A stretch of DNA of 64,000 bases from CAZSLI01 sp964607705. GTDB taxonomy: Bacteria > Actinomycetota > Coriobacteriia > Anaerosomatales > PHET01. Within the stretch, counting starts at the first letter, position 1; each line of letters opens with the position of its first letter. Position numbers and translations under genes: made by a program. Under the pieces are notes generated by a model. The model had not been told where the DNA came from. It saw only the letters and a program-made list of their open reading frames with translations, and made no database searches. Location of the stretch: positions 6,931-70,930 of the forward strand of contig CAZSLI010000013.1 of NCBI GenBank assembly GCA_964607705.1, read 5' to 3'. Positions 59,992 to 64,000 of this stretch are shown here, piece by piece.

Positions 59992-60450
59992 CTATCGAAT
60001 ACTCACCAGACGCTCAATGAAGACGCCGGATTCCTTTGACACGCTCTCGGCGAACCGTTCATCCGTGAGCAACTCGGCCCACTCCTCGTCGGAGACATCA
60101 AGCAGCTCGGACAGGCCCGCCTTGAGGTCGGGACACGAGTCAGCGATCTCGGCGAAATTGGCGTAGTCACCCGACAGCAGGCAATAGAGAAGTTCCTGCC
60201 TCAGCGCCAGATATCCGCCAAAGTCGTAGTCACCCGAGTCAAGCATGGCGGCGATCAGCATCGGCCTGGATTTATCCACGATTGCGTCCAGCCGGAACGT
60301 GACGGATCGTGCCCCGCGCGTGCAGCGCTCGATGGTGCTGAGGGTGGCTTCCGTGTCCTCCTCCCAGCCGCTCAGATGTTGGTCATCTCGCTGCTCACCC
60401 GGCACAGGCCTGCGGGCCCTGCGAGTGCCGTCATTGCGCGTCTTGCCCAT
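59992..60450 (-). CDS. Acidic hypothetical protein of the element
   Basis: 152 residues from ATG 60450 (AAGGA upstream); ATG 60468 is an alternative. The N-terminus is basic (KTRNDGTRRARRP), the rest helical and acidic (SGDYDFGGYLALRQELLYCL; LSELLDVSDEEWAELLTDER). No recognised family. It lies in the same direction as xis and int, after a 257-bp spacer without a gene. It may be an element regulator (inference). Confidence 0.6.
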   Translation of the reverse strand: MGKTRNDGTRRARRPVPGEQRDDQHLSGWEEDTEATLSTIERCTRGARSVTFRLDAIVDKSRPMLIAAMLDSGDYDFGGYLALRQELLYCLLSGDYANFAEIADSCPDLKAGLSELLDVSDEEWAELLTDERFAESVSKESGVFIERLVSIR

Positions 60451-61130
60451 GGAGCATCCTTCCTTCATCGGGCCTCAGCCCGCCTTCTTGACCAGTACTG
60501 GTGCCGTGCACCGCTGGGAAAATGGTCGCACGGAAACGACGGCCACTTTCGCCGTGGATGGCTCAGCGAGAACCGCGAGATGACGAGCGGGAAGCGGATT
60601 CCGGAGATCCGGGAGACGTTTCTACGCCCGCATTGGAGAGCGTGCGACCTTGCCTTGGCCTGAAGTAGCAGGCGGTTGACCTGCGCTGTTGTTCTGCCGG
60701 GCACCGGCTGACGAAACCACTCGCGGAACCAACCGGGTTCGACCAGCGAGTGAGTGTAGGAGTCCACCACCTCGTACATGCAGCCGTGGCTCGTGGCCGT
60801 CGGCGCCGTAGTTCAGCGCCTTGCCTCAGTCGCTATTCCGAAGAATCCGAGACGACTTTACGAATCGATGTGAACGTCGCCATACCCAACTGCGTACTGA
60901 ACTAGGGAGCGGGAGAGAACTGCGCCCTCTCGCCGATCCGTCGGTAGTTCGTAGCAGCCGGAGCGTTGCGCCCAGCACGTGGGTGAGGATCTCTGGCGCG
61001 AGCCGGTGGAGATGAAGAGCCGCTCGACGCATCTGCAGCCATGGCGGCGTGTAGAGGCTGACGGCGTTCCCTTCAAGGATGTCGGTACAGGGCGGATAGA
61101 TGACCCTTAGTAGTTGAGGAGACGAGCTCA
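60451..61130. other. 680 bp without a confident gene
   Basis: Short frames exist on both strands, but none combines a good start signal with credible composition. The best candidate, on the minus strand 60465-60779, reads MYEVVDSYTHSLVEPGWFRE at its start but degenerates to Arg/Ser-rich sequence. The region separates leftward (int, xis, 59992) from rightward genes (61131 onward), so it probably holds divergent promoters and perhaps a replication or transfer origin for the HUH-like protein. Confidence 0.4.
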
Positions 61131-61667
61131 GTGGATTTCAAGGACGTGACTGCTGCATCTGAGGATGGAGTGCCTGATGCCACCAAGAAGGAATTGCGGC
61201 GCAACTACATCGACCAACTTCGCGACCACTTCATGAGTAAGCCGTTCGACCAATCGCTCGGGGTCTACTTCCCTGCCCACAACGTTGAGCGCTACGGCCT
61301 TACATCACCAGCCAGGGTGCTCGGGTTGATGCGATGGGTGCTTAAGCGTGCCGAGTACAGAGGCTGGTACTGCATCGTGGTCCACGACAAGAACGGCTCG
61401 ACGCTCTGGCATCCGCACATGCTGCTCGATGGGCGAAACGGCCAGTTCGACAAGGTTCGCCGGCAGCTCTTCAAGTTCGGAGACGTGCGGTACAACTCGG
61501 CAGGCCCAGTCAAGGACTTGGGGTCGTGCGCCGGCTACATGGCGATGCGTGCCTGCGAAAGTGGTTGTGACTCCGATAAGTGGGAGCTGGAGTTCACCGG
61601 CGGGCACAAGAAGCGTCGTCCACGCGGGTCGAGAGGTCGGCGAGCCTCCGGCAAAGCCGAACGGTAG
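61131..61667 (+). CDS. HUH-endonuclease-like (rolling-circle Rep-type) protein
   Basis: 178 residues from GTG 61131 (GAGGAGA eight bases upstream). The central part reads like HUH replication initiators: a strand (YRGWYCIVVHDKNGSTLWHP) followed by WHPHMLLDG (the His-x-His pair on a beta strand), a helix, then FGDVRYNSAGPVKDLGSCAG with Tyr in GYMAMRACESG in place of the usual catalytic Y-x-x-K region. The tail is very basic (KKRRPRGSRGRR). Assignment is by pattern and could be wrong. It would nick and replicate the element as a circle. Confidence 0.5.
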   Translation: MDFKDVTAASEDGVPDATKKELRRNYIDQLRDHFMSKPFDQSLGVYFPAHNVERYGLTSPARVLGLMRWVLKRAEYRGWYCIVVHDKNGSTLWHPHMLLDGRNGQFDKVRRQLFKFGDVRYNSAGPVKDLGSCAGYMAMRACESGCDSDKWELEFTGGHKKRRPRGSRGRRASGKAER

Positions 61668-61762
61668 CCACGCTGGCTTCTTTGCCGTCGTTCCCCGGTA
61701 CTAGAAGGAGTAGATGACGAAGCAGTCATCCTTGCGGACGCTCCGAATGAGGACCAACGAAC

Positions 61763-61984
61763 ATGTTGACCGAAACAAATGACCGCCGCTGGTTCCTGAG
61801 TGATCTCGGCGAGCCGACCCTGTATCGCGACCGTGCTGACCAGTTGCTGAAGACCATGGGCGACTGCCGGTGTGCGGGTGCGCCAACCTGTCCGTTCCAC
61901 AGGATTCCGGGCGAACAGTGGGATGCCGCCACCGAAGTTATCAAGCGGGACCCATTCAACCCGTTCCCCCCTCGCGAGGAGTGA
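61763..61984 (+). CDS. Small Cys-containing protein of the element
   Basis: 73 residues with a GAGGA about ten bases upstream of ATG. It has a short Cys/His cluster (CRCAGAPTCPFH, residues 35-46) that could bind zinc, and an acidic C-terminus. No family recognised. Same direction and close spacing as the genes on each side. Confidence 0.5.
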   Translation: MLTETNDRRWFLSDLGEPTLYRDRADQLLKTMGDCRCAGAPTCPFHRIPGEQWDAATEVIKRDPFNPFPPREE

Positions 61985-62017
61985 CGGGAATGAACGCCAT
62001 TTCCAAAGGACTGCACC

Positions 62018-62584
62018 ATGGGACGTAGGCCCAGCCCGTACGGGCGGCGACTGAGCCGGTTGAATGCCACGAAACATGGCGTGCTGATCAACAGTGTGAT
62101 GAAGTCGATGGGGCCTAAGTGCCCCTTCGTAGCCTCGTGCCCGATTCTGCGGGACAGCGACCTCGCATCCGCTTGTATCCCAGGTGATGATTGCCCTCAT
62201 GAACGAGCGATACACGACGCCTACATCCAGGACGCCAGGACTACCTTTGATTTCTGCCTGGAATGGTTGTCCGAAGACCAGTTCGAAGAGACAATCCACG
62301 AACTGGCAATCAACTCCCTGCAGAGGAGCCGCCTCAGCGCACTCATCTCGCGAGAGGGAGTCACAAGACCAAAGGTGCACCCTGTGAGTGGGGTGGTCTA
62401 CGGACTGCAGCTAACTCTGGCCGTCGGGCGGTACTCCACTGCCCTCGACGCTCGCTACTACGCGTTGTTGGCGTACCTTCAGGGACTAGCGTGCATTCCG
62501 ACGGGTGCCAGCAGTCGTAAGGTGTCCGATGCGTCCAACGATGAAGCGCGAATCATCGCGATCGATCGCGAAGTACACCCGTGA
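62018..62584 (+). CDS. Cys-rich hypothetical protein of the element
   Basis: 188 residues. The N-terminus RRLSRLNATKHGVLIN recalls the NALKHG motif found at the start of phage terminase-small-subunit-like and transposon proteins. A Cys cluster follows (CPFVASCPILRD, CIPGDDCPHE), possibly a metal site, then helices. Its last 99 bp overlap the convergent gene at 62486. Function unknown. Confidence 0.6.
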   Translation: MGRRPSPYGRRLSRLNATKHGVLINSVMKSMGPKCPFVASCPILRDSDLASACIPGDDCPHERAIHDAYIQDARTTFDFCLEWLSEDQFEETIHELAINSLQRSRLSALISREGVTRPKVHPVSGVVYGLQLTLAVGRYSTALDARYYALLAYLQGLACIPTGASSRKVSDASNDEARIIAIDREVHP

Positions 62585-64000
62585 TCCGCCTCGTACCAAC
62601 TTGAGATGAGGGGTGATGTCGTATTCAACTCCCTCGAACACCAGACTGCGCTCGGCCATCATCCTTGATTGGTTCTTAGTCGTTCCAGTCTCGGTCATCG
62701 CAAGTTCGAAACCCGTGCGATCGTGAAATGCCTTGCAGAAGTCGTTGGTTGCTTCATCGCCAAACACCAACTGTGGAAGGACGGTGCCCATATCGAACAT
62801 GGCTTCCCAGAGCCGAGAGGCGCTGCAATCGCTGATCGCGTCGGCATCCTTCCGTGCTTCCGGTGATATGACGATCGAGCCATCAAAGAAGCTCTCTGCC
62901 GCATCAAGGGCCGCCACCAGGGATTCCGGGATGCTTCGCAGACACTGAATCCTGTCCAGCATGGACTCGACGGACTGCCGCTCCTTCTCTGCATTCAAGG
63001 CGCGGCTCTTCCACATCCCGCTTGTGTATTGTGCTGATTCCACGGCGGCCTCGAGTTCCTCCACTGTCGCTTCGAGCACCCTCGATCGAGCGCTCTCAGC
63101 GGTTAGTTCGGAATCAGCGAGATCCAGAAGCTGTTCCAGCGTGTCGACCTTCTCCGGGTCCGACATCAAGGGCATTTGTTCTCTGCTCGAGCGTAGTTCG
63201 TGCTCGCGGCGTAGTCGCACCACATCGCCGATTGACCAAACCACCTTGCGCTCGTTGATTGGGGCTCGTCTGGCGACCGACCGAACAATCGCTGACTCTA
63301 CCTCTGCTGAGCCCTCATCCCGTATGTCCCAAGGCCGGATCAACTGATGTCTGCGTGCGTCTCTAGGGTCGTCAAGTCGGACCTGTGGCATGTAGAGACG
63401 AACTGCTCCGTTAAAGCAGGAGAAGAACCCACTGGGTAGGAGACTCTCCACCTCATCGTCCACCAGGGGTTCGGTCGGGACCACGATAATCGCGGCGCCC
63501 GCTAGACGCTTTGCGAGAACGCACGGGTCAACAAGTGTTGACCTGTCGGCTGTTACCTGTGAGACGTAGATTATCGGGCACTCCCGCTCCTGGTCCTCAA
63601 GAAGCTGCGCGAAGCGTGGTCCGCAGTTCGGATGCAGGACATGGGGAACCTTCCTGAGCTCTTCGTCCCCAGACAAGCATGACCACGCCCGAGAGGTGAG
63701 GAGCTTGTTCACAAGGCTGGGAACGCTCGGAGCAGGGCGATCAAGCCCAATGTCCAGAGTGCCAGCTGGCAGATGGTGATGCACTGCAATGGAAAAGTAG
63801 AAGGTGTCCGGTGCCAGCCTGGTTACGCCGACATTCGTAGTCCAGATTCGGCTGTTGGGCGGTGCACTGTCGTGCAGATACTCCATTGCCCAGAACTCGG
63901 GACTGTTGTCTGCGCCCGAGCCGATGTACCTCGACGTCACAACTTGATAGGTTCGACGCCCCCGTGCCTTCCACTGACCGTCGCCGTGTTGCGCAGAGAA
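62486..64000 (-). CDS. Coiled-coil protein of unknown function, start outside the window
   Basis: Visible part 505 codons. The frame stays open upstream of the GTG at 63940 to the right edge (AQHGDGQWKARGRRTYQVVT in frame), so the true start lies beyond 64000. The N-terminal ~230 residues are alpha/beta (PIIYVSQVTADRSTLVDPCV; KRLAGAAIIVVPTEPLVDDE; FNGAVRLYMPQV), the middle is a coiled coil (about 265-345), and the C-terminal ~60 residues (DITPHLKLVRGGSRVYFAID, RFIVGRIGHLTTAG) look like a small beta-rich domain reminiscent of RelE-like folds. No family recognised; a defence role is possible by context. Confidence 0.65.
   Translation of the reverse strand, partial: FSAQHGDGQWKARGRRTYQVVTSRYIGSGADNSPEFWAMEYLHDSAPPNSRIWTTNVGVTRLAPDTFYFSIAVHHHLPAGTLDIGLDRPAPSVPSLVNKLLTSRAWSCLSGDEELRKVPHVLHPNCGPRFAQLLEDQERECPIIYVSQVTADRSTLVDPCVLAKRLAGAAIIVVPTEPLVDDEVESLLPSGFFSCFNGAVRLYMPQVRLDDPRDARRHQLIRPWDIRDEGSAEVESAIVRSVARRAPINERKVVWSIGDVVRLRREHELRSSREQMPLMSDPEKVDTLEQLLDLADSELTAESARSRVLEATVEELEAAVESAQYTSGMWKSRALNAEKERQSVESMLDRIQCLRSIPESLVAALDAAESFFDGSIVISPEARKDADAISDCSASRLWEAMFDMGTVLPQLVFGDEATNDFCKAFHDRTGFELAMTETGTTKNQSRMMAERSLVFEGVEYDITPHLKLVRGGSRVYFAIDRDDSRFIVGRIGHLTTAGTRRNAR

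Noticed and set aside
60826..61076. Two overlapping minus-strand frames in the 680-bp gene-free stretch
   Set aside because: They compete with each other, lack ribosome-binding sites and show no recognisable protein pattern.
61714..61782. 22-codon ORF with strong AAGGAG overlapping the small Cys protein
   Set aside because: Spacing of the ribosome-binding site is only three bases, the product is very short, and the downstream gene overlaps it in another frame.

Overview
The window is high-GC (roughly two-thirds G+C by eye), densely coded DNA from a bacterial chromosome, with frequent GTG/TTG starts and short gene overlaps. I infer a deep-branching, probably anaerobic or thermotolerant actinobacterial lineage (Coriobacteriia/OPB41-like). 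It combines high-GC coding with genes better known from Firmicutes (AbrB, Veg, SpoVG, Ctc-type L25, DUF951, the UPF0210/UPF0237 pair), an NfnAB-like electron-bifurcating pair and DUF362 ferredoxins. This placement is inference; there is no rRNA gene in the window. Two runs of exactly 100 N (13943-14042 and 55928-56027) show that this is a scaffolded draft.

Layout. 1-8 kb: a TetR fragment, a Na+/H+ antiporter, two paralogous membrane GHKL-ATPase proteins either side of an ABC exporter, a divergent HxlR / DoxX-pirin unit, and a cold-shock gene with a structured leader. 8-14.6 kb: a GAF-PAS-GAF-PP2C phosphatase, then cytochrome c maturation genes (ResB and two CcsA/ResC paralogues, the second broken by the first gap) around a cupredoxin lipoprotein and a CDGSH protein. 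14.7-23.4 kb: a coiled-coil cell-wall protein, an HD-GYP-like/HEAT-repeat pair, an ImmA-like protein, a ROK kinase, a DUF362 ferredoxin and a membrane protein. 23.4-36.1 kb: the block rsmI-abrB-metG-tatD-yabE-like-rsmA-veg-ispE-NTP transferase-spoVG-tRNAGln-glmU-prs-rplY-pth, nearly the gene order of the Bacillus subtilis origin-proximal region.

36-56 kb: an M23 peptidase, the NfnAB-like pair, a LytTR response regulator translationally coupled to a DUF916-like surface protein and facing two WxL-like secreted proteins, UPF0210/UPF0237/DUF951, a degenerate LytM protein, a tiny one-heme lipoprotein, a solo CheB, the TldD/TldE pair, an NlpC/P60 hydrolase behind a long RNA hairpin, and a GT-C-like membrane protein. 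56-64 kb is accessory: an integrase cut by the second gap, a wHTH-nucleotidyltransferase/HEPN pair with a palindromic operator, initiator tRNA-fMet, and an element inserted beside that tRNA (integrase, excisionase, an HUH-endonuclease-like protein and unknown genes, with lower G+C) that runs off the right edge.

How it works together. Housekeeping translation, isoprenoid, cell-wall precursor and PRPP synthesis genes form the backbone. Three secreted proteins share one coiled-coil module with different C-terminal effector domains, pointing to a coordinated envelope-remodelling set. A SpoIIE-type phosphatase and two RsbW-like ATPases suggest partner-switching signalling, although no STAS partner is in view.
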